A model generated the notes under the pieces. It was not told where the DNA came from and did no database searches. It worked only from the letters and a program-made list of their open reading frames with translations. This document shows, piece after piece, positions 1 through 7,678 of a stretch of 64,000 nt of DNA. The DNA is taken from contig JBMNIX010000001.1 of assembly GCA_050951365.1 (NCBI GenBank), forward strand, positions 135,427 through 199,426. The letters are read 5' to 3'. Position numbers and translations under genes: made by a program. This DNA comes from JAAYHG01 sp012735455 (GTDB lineage: Bacteria; Bacillota; DTU030; DUMP01). Each line of letters opens with the position of its first letter. The stretch's first letter is position 1.

Positions 1-89
1 ACCAGAGCCGTTTCTACTGGAGGTTGAGGCATTTCAAGCAGCTGCAATTCCCTGCTTACCAAACCCCAGAAGGCCGTACTTACACTCAC
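1..89 (-). CDS. 5' end of an unrecognised gene, cut by the window edge
   Basis: An open frame starts with GTG at 89-87 and stays open to base 1, giving 29 visible residues that begin MSVSTAFWGLVSRELQLL. A GGGAGG Shine-Dalgarno site lies 8 nt before the start, and a well-spaced promoter lies about 60 nt upstream on the same strand, so this is probably a real gene with its own transcription. Too little is visible to assign a family. The cysteine desulfurase-like gene upstream on the same strand ends at 229. Confidence 0.55.
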   Translation of the reverse strand, partial: MSVSTAFWGLVSRELQLLEMPQPPVETAL

Positions 90-115
90 CCCTGGCACCT
101 CCCTGGTTGTCGGCT

Positions 116-132
116 ACAGGCAGGATGCCTGT
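116..132 (-). promoter_or_regulatory. Perfect inverted repeat just after the start of transcription
   Basis: Seven bases (ACAGGCA / TGCCTGT) pair perfectly around a 3-nt loop. The repeat begins a few bases downstream of the predicted transcription start of the left-edge gene and about 25 nt before its start codon. It could be an operator or a short leader hairpin. No U-run follows, so a terminator is unlikely. Confidence 0.4.
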
Positions 133-143
133 ATTCGTGTATT

Positions 144-172
144 ATTGTATACATCCTCGGGCAAAAAGTCAA
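144..172 (-). promoter_or_regulatory. Sigma-A type promoter for the left-edge gene
   Basis: On the minus strand TTGACT (172-167) and TACAAT (149-144) are separated by exactly 17 nt, close to the consensus of the housekeeping sigma factor. It lies between the stop of the cysteine desulfurase-like gene and the GTG start of the left-edge gene. Confidence 0.6.
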
Positions 173-228
173 CACCTGGCAAAAAGAAGCAATTTTCCTT
201 GTTGGCAGTCGTTAAGGCTGCTATGCCC

Positions 229-1383
229 TTAATGATACCCGGCTGCAAATCGTTCCAGGGCCTGAAGAGCGGCATGCACGTCCACTTCTGTATTAAAATA
301 GCCAAAAGAAAAGCGCAGCGTGCCCTCCGGGAAGGTGCCTATGGTCCGGTGGGCCAACGGTGAACAGTGTAGGCCAGAGCGCACCATAATCCCATACTCT
401 GCGTCTAGACGATAGGCCACCTCGCCCAAGTCTAGCCCTGGCAAAGTCACCGACACCGTGGGCACCCGCTCTCTGTCCTCATCCGGACCATAAAACCTAA
501 GACCCGAAATCTCTCTAAGACCTGCGATAAAAAGCCGCGTCAAGTTGCTTTCGTGGACTCGGATTCTTGCCAGTCCCTGTTCCAGAACAAACTCTACGCC
601 GGCGCCCAGTCCCGCAATTCCCACTGTATTTAGCGTCCCTGCCTCAAACTTATCCGGTAGGTCTTCGGGCTGCTCTTCCCGGTCTGACCGGCTGCCTGTG
701 CCTCCTTGTACCAGAGGCACCATCTGGGCCGCCGCTCGCTCACTGAGGACAAAACCGCCTGTGCCAGGTGGCCCATATAAAGATTTATGGCCTGTAAAAG
801 CCAGAACATCTGTTGCCAAATCCCCGAAATTCAGATCCAGGTAACCGGCAGCCTGAGCAGTATCCAGCACATAATAAACACCGGCCTCTCTGGCAATGCG
901 GCCCACCGCATGAATGGGCATTAATGTGCCTGTAACATTGGACGCTGCAGTGAGCACAATCATTTTAGTGTCCGGCCGCAACGCCTTACGGACATCCTCA
1001 GGATCAAGTTCGCCCTTGGAGTTGCACGGGACAATGGATACCTCGATATCTCCCTCCGCTTCGAGAAAGCGAAGCGGCCTGATAACTGAGTTGTGCTCCA
1101 TACTACTGGTTATAACATGATCACCCGGGACAAGAAGGCCTTTAAAGGCCGTATTAAGGGCATAGGTAACATTGGGCATGAAGACGACCTGCTTTTCCGT
1201 AGGGACGTTGAACAAGGAACAAACTCTGCTGCGGGTTGAGAACACTAGCCTACCCGAGGCCAAGCTGCTGGCATAGCCACCCCGCCCCGGGCTTGTTCCC
1301 AGGGTGCGCATGTAACTTTCCATTGCCTGCCAAACAGTATCCGGCTTGGGGTTGCTTGTGGCGGCATTATCAAGGTAAATCAT
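229..1383 (-). CDS. Cysteine desulfurase family PLP enzyme of a selenium-metabolism cluster
   Basis: A 384-aa class V aminotransferase-fold enzyme of the kind that removes sulfur (or selenium) from cysteine or selenocysteine as a protein-bound persulfide. The sequence shows the PLP-binding lysine in GHKSLYGPPG (K200), the upstream substrate/PLP motif with EHNS near residues 96-99, and the catalytic cysteine in SGLHCSPLAH (C340), within a C-terminal arm like that of the EF2568-type family. It starts with ATG and overlaps the end of the LysR gene by 14 nt, so the two are co-transcribed. Together with the divergent YedE-type transporter and the TusA-like and DUF3343 carriers, it fits the known selenium-metabolism gene set. 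That the substrate is selenocysteine rather than cysteine is inferred from context only. Confidence 0.85.
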   Translation of the reverse strand: MIYLDNAATSNPKPDTVWQAMESYMRTLGTSPGRGGYASSLASGRLVFSTRSRVCSLFNVPTEKQVVFMPNVTYALNTAFKGLLVPGDHVITSSMEHNSVIRPLRFLEAEGDIEVSIVPCNSKGELDPEDVRKALRPDTKMIVLTAASNVTGTLMPIHAVGRIAREAGVYYVLDTAQAAGYLDLNFGDLATDVLAFTGHKSLYGPPGTGGFVLSERAAAQMVPLVQGGTGSRSDREEQPEDLPDKFEAGTLNTVGIAGLGAGVEFVLEQGLARIRVHESNLTRLFIAGLREISGLRFYGPDEDRERVPTVSVTLPGLDLGEVAYRLDAEYGIMVRSGLHCSPLAHRTIGTFPEGTLRFSFGYFNTEVDVHAALQALERFAAGYH

Positions 1384-2290
1384 TTTCGGATCCCCCCTTT
1401 AGCTGAACCATTAGATATTTTTTCATCATCTCCGCTGCCGGTGAAAGCACTTTGTTCCTATGGTTGACCAGATAGAACCTTCGTTTAAGATTGAGATCCT
1501 TTATGATAAAGCGGCGCAGACGCCCAGATTCAACTTCTTCCTCTACGGCAAGAGCGGAAACAACCCCTAAGCCCAAACCACCGGCCACAGCTGTCTTCAT
1601 CGCCTCTACGCTTTGCATACGAGCTCTAACATTCAAAAGCTCCGGCTCACAACCTTTGGCCTTGAGAGCATCATCAAATGTCTTTTGGGTACCTGAACCC
1701 ACTTCCCGCAACACAAAGGGTTCAGTCAAAACCTCCTGGTAGCCGATTTCCTCAGGCCAAGAGCTATAACGACCGGTGGAAGAAGCTATGAGGACAACCT
1801 GATCTGTCATTAACGGCTGCGCTTCTACCTCATCTCCTCCTCCCAACATACCCAAAATACCTAACTCAGCTTCGTAACTAGTAACGCGCCTCCATACTTC
1901 CTGCGAGTCCGAGCGGAAAAGCTGTATGAACACCTGCGGGTAGAGGGCAAGGAATTCTGGCAACAGTTTGGGTAGTACGTAGTCCGCCGGGACACTGCTC
2001 GCCCAGACATTGAGTTCGCCTGCCACAACAGTTCTAAAGCTTTGCATGGCCACCAGCGCCCTATCTCTTTGCACGATTATATCAGAAGCCCACTTAAGAA
2101 ACCTCTTCCCAGCTGGTGCCAAAGTGTAGCCTCTGCCCTGGCGTTCAAACAGTCTCACGCCCAATTCCTTTTCCAGGGCGGCCATCTGTACACTGATCGT
2201 AGGTTGTGACACATAAAGGTTTTTCGCTGCCGCACTAAAAGTACCACAGCGCGCTATCTCCAAAAAAATTTCCACCTGTTTAAAATCCAT
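1370..2290 (-). CDS. LysR family transcriptional regulator (selenium-cluster type)
   Basis: A 306-aa LysR-type regulator. Residues 1-60 form the winged helix-turn-helix (starts MDFKQVEIFLEIARCG, with a recognition helix in YVSQPTISVQMAALE); residues about 90-295 form the periplasmic-binding-protein-like effector domain. LysR proteins usually act on the divergently transcribed neighbour, here the yedE-type operon at 2464, across a 173-nt intergenic region. It shares a transcript with the downstream cysteine desulfurase-like gene. A LysR subfamily restricted to selenium-metabolism loci is known and the neighbourhood fits it. The effector is unknown. Confidence 0.85.
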   Translation of the reverse strand: MDFKQVEIFLEIARCGTFSAAAKNLYVSQPTISVQMAALEKELGVRLFERQGRGYTLAPAGKRFLKWASDIIVQRDRALVAMQSFRTVVAGELNVWASSVPADYVLPKLLPEFLALYPQVFIQLFRSDSQEVWRRVTSYEAELGILGMLGGGDEVEAQPLMTDQVVLIASSTGRYSSWPEEIGYQEVLTEPFVLREVGSGTQKTFDDALKAKGCEPELLNVRARMQSVEAMKTAVAGGLGLGVVSALAVEEEVESGRLRRFIIKDLNLKRRFYLVNHRNKVLSPAAEMMKKYLMVQLKGGSENDLP

Positions 2291-2463
2291 CGCCTCACTC
2301 CCCGCTCTTTACCATCCAAAATGCCTACCTGCCTCAGAGCTGTGTCAATAACTTATTACGTTTCCAAATGAATAACTTTTGCTGTATTAATATTAGGTAT
2401 TTGCCCCTCATTTTCCTGCCGCCTATAATAAAATTGGTGGATCTTTAACGAGGGGGAGTCGAT
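2291..2463. promoter_or_regulatory. Divergent regulatory region between LysR and yedE-type genes
   Basis: On the plus strand TTGCCC (2401-2406) and TATAAT (2424-2429) are 17 nt apart, and a purine-rich Shine-Dalgarno site (AGGGGGAG, about 2451-2458) precedes the TTG start at 2464. A dyad TTATT-N13-AATAA (2353-2375) lies upstream and is a plausible LysR binding site. The assignment of the dyad to the LysR protein is inference. Confidence 0.55.
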
Positions 2464-3555
2464 TTGAACCAGAAAAAAATTGTCCTGGGCACTGGTGCTC
2501 TGATCGGTGCTCTCAGCGTTATCTTGGTAGTGTTCGGTAACCCGACTAACATGGGCGCCTGCATCGCTTGTTTTATCCGCGACATAGCTGGTGGTCTAGG
2601 GCTTCACCGGGCGGGAGTTGTGCAGTACATACGGCCGGAAATACCCGGCTTCATCTTAGGTTCAATGCTCATCGCCTTGATGACCAAGGAATTTCAACCC
2701 CGAGGAGGTTCATCGCCTCTGGTCAGGTTCATCCTCGGCTTTTTCATGATGATCGGTGCGCTGGTTTTCCTGGGGTGCCCTTTACGCATGGTCTTAAGGC
2801 TAGCTGCTGGTGACCTGAATGCCCTAGTGGGACTGGCAGGGTTTGCAGCTGGAATCTGGGTCGGCCTTATCTTTGTTAAGAAAGGTTTCACGCTGGGCCG
2901 CAGTCATAAGCTACCCGTGGTAAACGGTTTGGTGCTACCCAGTATTGCCGTGGTGCTCCTGGGGTTGGTGGTAGTAGCACCAGCATTCATCTTTTTCAGC
3001 ACTGAGGGTCCTGGCTCCCGGCACGCACCTTTACTCCTATCGCTTCTAGCGGGCATTATTATCGGCATCATGGCCCAACGCTCCCGGCTTTGCATGGCGG
3101 GAGGAATTAGGGACCTATTCCTGATTAAAGATGCACACCTCTTTATCGGCTTCGTGGCCATCTTTGCTGTAGCACTGGTACTTAACTTGACCACGGGCTC
3201 GTTCCAACTGGGTTTTGAGAACCAGCCCATAGCACACAATGACGGCCTGTGGAACTTCCTCGGTATGTTCCTGGTTGGCTATGCTGCTGTGCTCCTGGGT
3301 GGTTGCCCGCTGCGGCAGTGTATCTTAGCTGGCGAAGGCGACACAGATGCCGCTATAACTTTCCTAGGTATGCTTGTTGGCGCCGCCTTTGCACACAACT
3401 TCTCCCTTGCCGCCTCAACTGCCGGTGTCGGCGTGAGCGGACAGGTTGCTGTTGTTCTGGGAATTATCGTTGCCTCAGGTATTGGCTATGCTGGCCTGCC
3501 CCAGGCTCTGAGAAACACTAAACAGGAGGTTAAGGGCCATGTCATTCACAGTTGA
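2464..3555 (+). CDS. yedE: YedE family putative selenium/thiosulfate transporter
   Basis: A 363-aa polytopic membrane protein with two YeeE/YedE repeats. Each carries a conserved cysteine motif (GCPLR near residues 104-108 and again near 280-284); further cysteines lie near the N-terminus (ACIACF) and in RSRLCMAGG. YeeE/YedE proteins move small sulfur species such as thiosulfate by relaying them between cysteines. The YedE subfamily next to TusA-like and DUF3343 genes is thought to import a selenium compound. It starts at TTG with a strong Shine-Dalgarno site and a 17-nt-spaced promoter upstream. Its end overlaps the next gene by 17 nt, so translation is coupled. Confidence 0.85.
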   Translation: MNQKKIVLGTGALIGALSVILVVFGNPTNMGACIACFIRDIAGGLGLHRAGVVQYIRPEIPGFILGSMLIALMTKEFQPRGGSSPLVRFILGFFMMIGALVFLGCPLRMVLRLAAGDLNALVGLAGFAAGIWVGLIFVKKGFTLGRSHKLPVVNGLVLPSIAVVLLGLVVVAPAFIFFSTEGPGSRHAPLLLSLLAGIIIGIMAQRSRLCMAGGIRDLFLIKDAHLFIGFVAIFAVALVLNLTTGSFQLGFENQPIAHNDGLWNFLGMFLVGYAAVLLGGCPLRQCILAGEGDTDAAITFLGMLVGAAFAHNFSLAASTAGVGVSGQVAVVLGIIVASGIGYAGLPQALRNTKQEVKGHVIHS

Positions 3556-3772
3556 CGCTCGGGGCCTCTCCTGCCCCCAACCCGTTATCCTAACCAAGAA
3601 TAAATTGGCTAGCCTCGAATCAGGAACTATAGAAGTGCTGGTAGACAATCCTGCTGCTCGTGAAAACGTGGTGCGCTTTGCCAAGAGCCAGGACTGTGAC
3701 GTAAAGGTCAGCACCTCTGGCGAGGACTTCTTAATTATAATTACCAGGCGTGAACAGCATGGAGGAGAATAG
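3539..3772 (+). CDS. TusA/SirA-like sulfur (selenium) carrier, YedF N-terminal type
   Basis: A 77-aa protein of the TusA fold. The persulfide-carrying cysteine sits in LSCPQPV (C12), followed by the usual amphipathic helix and strand pattern. In many selenium-utilising bacteria YedF is about 200 aa, with a TusA-like N-terminus and a DsrE-like C-terminus; here only the TusA-like part is present, so it is a short version rather than full YedF. It overlaps both neighbours (17 nt with yedE, 23 nt with the DUF3343 gene), indicating one translationally coupled operon. Likely role: accepting reduced selenium or sulfur from the desulfurase-like enzyme or transporter. Confidence 0.8.
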   Translation: MSFTVDARGLSCPQPVILTKNKLASLESGTIEVLVDNPAARENVVRFAKSQDCDVKVSTSGEDFLIIITRREQHGGE

Positions 3773-4037
3773 CACCTACCTCGTACTCACCTTCCCTACC
3801 ACCTACGCCGCCCTTAGATTCGACAGCGTGTTTAAGGAATCAGCCCTTACCTTCCAACTCATCCCCGTGCCGCGAGAAATAAGCTCCAGTTGCGGCCTAG
3901 CGGCCAGGATAGACAGAACCAACCCGGAGAGCTTGCTACAATTTTTGAGCCAGAAAAGAGTTGAGTTTGAGGAGCTTTATTGCATGAACAACGACAAGCA
4001 ACAAAAGCCGCAGCTTCTCGCTACTGGAGAGTCCTAG
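3750..4037 (+). CDS. DUF3343 putative Se/S carrier-like protein
   Basis: A 95-aa protein of the DUF3343 (Se/S carrier-like) family, small proteins regularly found next to selenium-metabolism genes. The N-terminal part (YLVLTFPTTYAALRFDSVF) and the central block with SSCGLAARI (one conserved cysteine) are characteristic. The frame allows a GTG start at 3750, overlapping the upstream gene, or an ATG at 3759; the choice is not certain. The last 15-20 residues are polar and probably disordered. Biochemical function is not established for the family. Confidence 0.75.
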   Translation: MNSMEENSTYLVLTFPTTYAALRFDSVFKESALTFQLIPVPREISSSCGLAARIDRTNPESLLQFLSQKRVEFEELYCMNNDKQQKPQLLATGES

Positions 4038-4082
4038 AACACAGATTTGTCCCAGCCACATTCATAAATCCCTTCCCACTGC

Positions 4083-4114
4083 AGCAGGGCAGCTCAAATT
4101 GAAGCTGCCCTGCT
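4083..4114 (+). terminator. Strong hairpin ending the yedE operon
   Basis: A perfect 12-bp stem (AGCAGGGCAGCT / AGCTGCCCTGCT) with an 8-nt loop sits 46 nt after the DUF3343 stop codon. The downstream tract is only moderately T-rich (TGCATATTT), so it is a probable rather than textbook intrinsic terminator. It separates the selenium operon from the ArsR operon. Confidence 0.65.
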
Positions 4115-4151
4115 TGCATATTTCCCGGAGTTAATCCGCTGCTTCTCTCTC

Positions 4152-4205
4152 TTGACAAGGATAGGCAGACATGTGTATTGTTATATTGTGATATTCGGAT
4201 ATTAC
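4152..4205 (+). promoter_or_regulatory. Promoter and dyad operator of the ArsR-persulfide reductase operon
   Basis: TTGACA (4152-4157) is followed 18 nt later by TATTGT (4176-4181). Overlapping the presumed transcription start is an imperfect dyad, GTGATATTCGGATATTAC (4188-4205, 14 of 18 positions symmetric), within a very AT-rich tract. ArsR/SmtB repressors typically bind such 12-2-12-like dyads over the start site, so autoregulation by the downstream ArsR gene is the simplest reading. Confidence 0.55.
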
Positions 4206-4229
4206 GATACGTATAAGGGGGGCTGATAA

Positions 4230-4529
4230 TTGCTTACAGAAGACCGACTGCGACACTACGAAAAAAAGGCTGCACTCCTTAAAGCCCTGGCACATCCAAT
4301 CCGCCTTTGCATAGTGACCAATCTCTTGGAGAGAAGCTGCAACGTGCGTCACATGCAAGAGTGTCTCGGTCTTCCCCAATCTACGGTTTCCCAACATCTA
4401 GCCCTGCTGCGGAACCAGGGCATAATCCACGGGGAACGAAACGGATCCGAGGTGGTTTATCGGGTGGTCAGCCAAGAAGCAGCTCGCATCGTACGCGTCC
4501 TGTGTTCGGAAGGCGATGACCTGACCTAA
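4230..4529 (+). CDS. ArsR/SmtB family repressor, probably persulfide or redox responsive
   Basis: A 99-aa winged helix-turn-helix protein of the ArsR/SmtB family: helix pair KALAHPIRLCIVTNLLE, recognition helix in QSTVSQHLALLRNQG, and wing around GERNGSEVVYRV. Cysteines are present at LCIV, RSCNV, ECLG and near the C-terminus (VLCSE); the second and third resemble the cysteine pair used by persulfide-sensing ArsR proteins such as BigR/SqrR. Start is TTG at 4230 with an AAGGGGGG Shine-Dalgarno site. It heads an operon with a CoA-disulfide/persulfide reductase, TusA and a DsrE-like protein, which supports a sulfane-sulfur signal. Metal sensing is the alternative. Confidence 0.8.
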   Translation: MLTEDRLRHYEKKAALLKALAHPIRLCIVTNLLERSCNVRHMQECLGLPQSTVSQHLALLRNQGIIHGERNGSEVVYRVVSQEAARIVRVLCSEGDDLT

Positions 4530-4577
4530 GGCTCTAATGAGTTCCACCCTATTCTATTTGAGAAGGGAGCAACAAAG

Positions 4578-6251
4578 ATGTCCAAGAAACTGGTTGTTAT
4601 CGGCGGCGTGGCAGCAGGTATGAAGACGGCCGCCAAAGCAAAGCGGGAAAATCCCGATTGGTCGGTGACCGTTCTCGAGAAAGGAAAGGACGTATCCTAT
4701 GCAGGCTGCGGCCTCCCGTACTATATCGGTGAGGTTATCAAAAAACGGGAAGAGGTCGTGGTAAAGACACCTGAGCAGCTGAAGGCCTGGTTAGGTATAG
4801 ACGTCCTCATTCAACATGAAGCCCTCAAGGTTGATACCACAGCCAAAGAGGTCACAGTAAAGGATAACACCAGCGGAAAAATCAAAGTCTTCGCTTATGA
4901 CAAGCTGGTGTTCGCCACAGGTGCCGTACCCTTTATACCTCCGGTACCCGGGATTGATTTACCCCAGGTGTACACCGTGCGCGAAGTTGTTGACGCTGAC
5001 GCCATTCGAGCTCAGCTGGACAAAGGTAACGTACGCGAGGCCGTGGTGGTAGGTGGCGGATTCATCGGCCTAGAGGTGGCAGAGAACCTGGTCCTGCGTG
5101 GGGTAAAAACAACGCTGGTAGAGCTTCTCGATCAAGTCCTGCCCGGCTTTGACTACGAAATGGCCATCCTGGTCCAGAAACACCTGGAAGAGAACGGCCT
5201 CAGAGTCATTACCGGGGACAAAATCACCTCGTTCGTGGCCGATGAAAAAGGCAATCTCCGAGCCGCTGTTACCCCCACCCAGGAGATTCCGTGCGACCTC
5301 GCCGTGTGGGCGACTGGCGTGCAACCCAACACCAGGCTGGCCCAAGAAGCCGGGGTAGAACTTGGTCCCACCCGAGCCATTAAGGTCAACGAGAACATGG
5401 AGACGAACATTCCCGACGTCTATGCCGTGGGCGATTGCGCCGAAAACATCCACCTGGTGACTGGAAAACCCGCCTGGATACCCATGGGCTCCACCGCCAA
5501 TAAGATGGGGAGGGTCGCCGCCCTTAACCTGGACGGCAGAGAGGGCGAGGGTGACTTTCTCCGCGGCGTCCTCGGGACCACAGTGGTAAAGCTCTTCGAT
5601 ATCAAGGCAGGTAAAACAGGGTTGTCTGAACTCGCGGCCAAGAAAGAGGGCTTCGACATAGAGACTGTGCTGCTCCCGGCCCATGACCTGGCCCATTATT
5701 ACCCGGGAAATCATATCATCTTGGTTAAACTCATCGCCGATAAGGCAACATATCGAGTTCTGGGTGGCCAGGTTGTCGGTGAGGGCGTTATTGACAAACC
5801 CATCGACGTCTTGGCGACAGCCATCACCCTGGGTGCCAAGGTGGAGGATCTAGCCAAACTGGATCTGGCCTATGCCCCGCCCTTCAGCACTGCCATGCCC
5901 CCTGTGGTAACCGCCGCTAACGTGCTGCTCAACAAGCTTTCCGGCCGCCTAACAGGGATTAAGCCCCAGGAACTGAAAGCACGGCTCGCTGCAGGCGATG
6001 GAGACCTTGAACTGGTGGACGTCCGTAAGGAAGAGGAGGTAATGCTAGGCAAGATCCCCGGTGCCAAGCACTTTGAGATAGATACCCTTGAGCAACACGC
6101 AGACGAAATTGACCGCAATAAAGAAGTGGTCCTCATCTGCAAAGTCGGCCTGCGTGGCTACCTATCCGCCATCAAACTCCGCGCCCTGGGCTTTAGGCGT
6201 GTCACCGTTCTAGAGGGCGGCATGACCGCCTGGCCCTACGAAACTGAATAA
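4578..6251 (+). CDS. CoA-disulfide/persulfide reductase with C-terminal rhodanese domain
   Basis: A 557-aa flavoprotein of the CoADR-Rhd type, which uses NAD(P)H to reduce CoA-persulfides, polysulfide or CoA disulfide. Residues 1-450 are the FAD/NAD-dependent reductase: GGVAAGM dinucleotide motif near residue 9, the single redox cysteine in SYAGCGLPY (C44), a second nucleotide-binding GGGFIGLE near residue 158, and AVGDCAE for FAD near 280. Residues about 460-557 are a rhodanese domain with active-site loop CKVGLR. It starts with ATG after GAAGGGAG. The flanking TusA and DsrE-like genes make a sulfur relay in which the rhodanese hands sulfane sulfur to the reductase or carriers. Confidence 0.9.
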   Translation: MSKKLVVIGGVAAGMKTAAKAKRENPDWSVTVLEKGKDVSYAGCGLPYYIGEVIKKREEVVVKTPEQLKAWLGIDVLIQHEALKVDTTAKEVTVKDNTSGKIKVFAYDKLVFATGAVPFIPPVPGIDLPQVYTVREVVDADAIRAQLDKGNVREAVVVGGGFIGLEVAENLVLRGVKTTLVELLDQVLPGFDYEMAILVQKHLEENGLRVITGDKITSFVADEKGNLRAAVTPTQEIPCDLAVWATGVQPNTRLAQEAGVELGPTRAIKVNENMETNIPDVYAVGDCAENIHLVTGKPAWIPMGSTANKMGRVAALNLDGREGEGDFLRGVLGTTVVKLFDIKAGKTGLSELAAKKEGFDIETVLLPAHDLAHYYPGNHIILVKLIADKATYRVLGGQVVGEGVIDKPIDVLATAITLGAKVEDLAKLDLAYAPPFSTAMPPVVTAANVLLNKLSGRLTGIKPQELKARLAAGDGDLELVDVRKEEEVMLGKIPGAKHFEIDTLEQHADEIDRNKEVVLICKVGLRGYLSAIKLRALGFRRVTVLEGGMTAWPYETE

Positions 6252-6286
6252 GAGTCAGTACAGTCCTAATTGGGGGAGGAATAACC

Positions 6287-6511
6287 ATGGCCGAAAAAGT
6301 GATCAATTGCCGGGGAATGCAGTGCCCTGGCCCCATCGTTCAGCTATTCCAAGCAACCAAGCAGGCAGCAGCCGGCGATATTCTCGTGATAGAGGCCACC
6401 GACGGCGGCTTTAAGCGCGACGTTCAAGCCTGGTGCAGGAAAACCGGTAACGAGCTGCTATCCCTGGAAAATGATGCTGGCGTCCTTCGCGCTAGGATTA
6501 AAAAGGCCTAG
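6287..6511 (+). CDS. tusA: TusA family sulfur carrier
   Basis: A 74-aa TusA-like protein with the sulfur-binding cysteine in RGMQCPGPIVQL (C13; the CPxP motif is complete). It lies 35 nt after the persulfide reductase gene, behind GGGGGAGG, and 14 nt before the DsrE-like gene. TusA proteins take sulfane sulfur from rhodaneses or desulfurases and pass it on. This is the second CPxP carrier in the window; the CPGP motif here differs from CPQP in the selenium operon, which suggests separate partners. Confidence 0.88.
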   Translation: MAEKVINCRGMQCPGPIVQLFQATKQAAAGDILVIEATDGGFKRDVQAWCRKTGNELLSLENDAGVLRARIKKA

Positions 6512-6525
6512 GGAGCGACAACAGT

Positions 6526-7005
6526 ATGCAACAGAATAAGAAGACCCTGATCGTCTTCTCCGGTGACTTAGACAAGGCACTGGCCGCATTTATCATCGCC
6601 AATGGCGCCGCTGCCATGGGAAGCGAGGTGACCATGTTTTTCACCTTCTGGGGCCTGAACATCCTGCGCCGGGCCAAGGGCGTTCATGTCAAGAAAAGCT
6701 TTCTGGAGCGTCTTTTCGGCAGCATGATGCCACGCGGCGCAAACAAGCTGGGTCTTTCCAAACTAAACTTCGGCGGCCTGGGTGCCAAGCTGATGAAGTT
6801 CATCATGAAACAAAAGAACGTAAACACCCTGCCAGAGCTCATCGAACAGGCCCAAGCCTTAGGAGTGAAAATGGTCGCTTGCTCCATGTCCATGGACGTC
6901 ATGGGCATCCGCCCAGAAGAGCTGATCGAAGGCATCGAATACGCGGGCATCGCCACCTACCTAGGCGAAGCCGACGAAGCCAATGTGAATCTTTTTATCG
7001 GATAA
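6526..7005 (+). CDS. DsrE/DsrF/DrsH-like family protein (DsrE2 type)
   Basis: A 159-aa protein of the DsrE2 type: N-terminal Rossmann-like strand (KKTLIVFSGDLDKALAAFI), the family signature TMFFTFWGLNILR, a central hydrophobic/basic stretch, and a conserved cysteine in VACSMSMDVMGI near residue 126. DsrE-like proteins bind sulfane sulfur on cysteine and exchange it with TusA; linked rhodanese-TusA-DsrE genes are a known sulfur-trafficking set. It is the last gene of the ArsR operon and is followed directly by a terminator hairpin. Confidence 0.85.
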   Translation: MQQNKKTLIVFSGDLDKALAAFIIANGAAAMGSEVTMFFTFWGLNILRRAKGVHVKKSFLERLFGSMMPRGANKLGLSKLNFGGLGAKLMKFIMKQKNVNTLPELIEQAQALGVKMVACSMSMDVMGIRPEELIEGIEYAGIATYLGEADEANVNLFIG

Positions 7006-7011
7006 TAACAG

Positions 7012-7055
7012 AGGGGCTCTAGAGTTATGATGTGCTCTTGAGCCCCTTCGATTTT
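7012..7055 (+). terminator. Rho-independent terminator of the ArsR-persulfide reductase operon
   Basis: AGGGGCTCTAGAG (7012-7024) pairs with CTCTTGAGCCCCT (7035-7047) over 13 bp with one mismatch and a 10-nt loop, followed by a short T-rich tract (TCGATTTTG). It lies 7 nt after the DsrE-like stop codon. Confidence 0.75.
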
Positions 7056-7094
7056 GCAGCAAGATCTTATTGCCTTAGTAAACAGAGGGCAACT

Positions 7095-7142
7095 TGAAGA
7101 AAAAGAAGAGACCTAGCCCTCTTGCCATCTTGGGGCTAGGTC
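7095..7142 (-). terminator. Rho-independent terminator of the small unknown gene
   Basis: On the minus strand GACCTAGCCC and GGGCTAGGTC form a perfect 10-bp stem (7142-7110), followed by a pyrimidine tract rich in T (7109-7095). It lies 70 nt after the stop of the 105-aa gene and faces the terminator of the plus-strand operon. Confidence 0.7.
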
Positions 7143-7211
7143 TGCGAAAACAGCGCTCAGCTGTATTGTGGGCAACGTTATATATCATACTCTGAGACGG
7201 GAACAAGACTA

Positions 7212-7529
7212 TCAGCAGGCTGGTGCTTTCTCTCCCGTAAGCTCTTTTAGCTTATTCTCCCAGTAGTTGAAACGCTCTTCCATACGTTTAAGGATCCGCT
7301 GGTCCTCTGGTGTAGCAAAACCACTAACTACCCGTTCTTGGGCGCTGGTCAGGTAACTCTCGTACACCTTTAAACCCTCGGAAAACAAAGCCTTTGCATA
7401 CTCGGCACGCTCTTTTTCATGGGGCCAGGGAGATTTGTGCCATTCCCGAAGCACAGCCTTAAGAAGATCGAAAAACCTCTCCCCGTCCCGGTACAGGTTT
7501 ACATTGACGTCCAGGTCAGCTAACGCCAC
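7212..7529 (-). CDS. Small alpha-helical protein of unknown function
   Basis: Not recognised. The open frame reaches a GTG at 7604, but a much better start is GTG at 7529, which has AAAGGGGG 8 nt upstream; this gives 105 aa beginning MALADLDVNVNLYRDGERFF. The protein is charged and probably all-helical (KAVLREWHKS, then ERFNYWENKLKEL near the end), with no signal peptide or membrane segment and one terminal cysteine. It has its own terminator and lies downstream of a DUF134 regulator on the same strand, with a 149-nt gap. Function not assignable. Confidence 0.6.
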   Translation of the reverse strand: MALADLDVNVNLYRDGERFFDLLKAVLREWHKSPWPHEKERAEYAKALFSEGLKVYESYLTSAQERVVSGFATPEDQRILKRMEERFNYWENKLKELTGEKAPAC

Positions 7530-7678
7530 CTGTACACCCCCTTTTGTGAAAATTAGGACAGCTACCCTAATTCTTGTCGTCCTTGCTTTGGTTACTTTCT
7601 GCACTCAAGGGATAAAATCCTTCCCTATATAACAAAGTTGGTGATTATTGCAGACAAAAAGCGCCCGGCTGCACCAGG

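Noticed and set aside
5070..5714. 214-aa open frame on the minus strand
   Set aside because: It lies wholly inside the persulfide reductase gene in antisense; its sequence mirrors conserved codons of that gene and has no family features or Shine-Dalgarno site.
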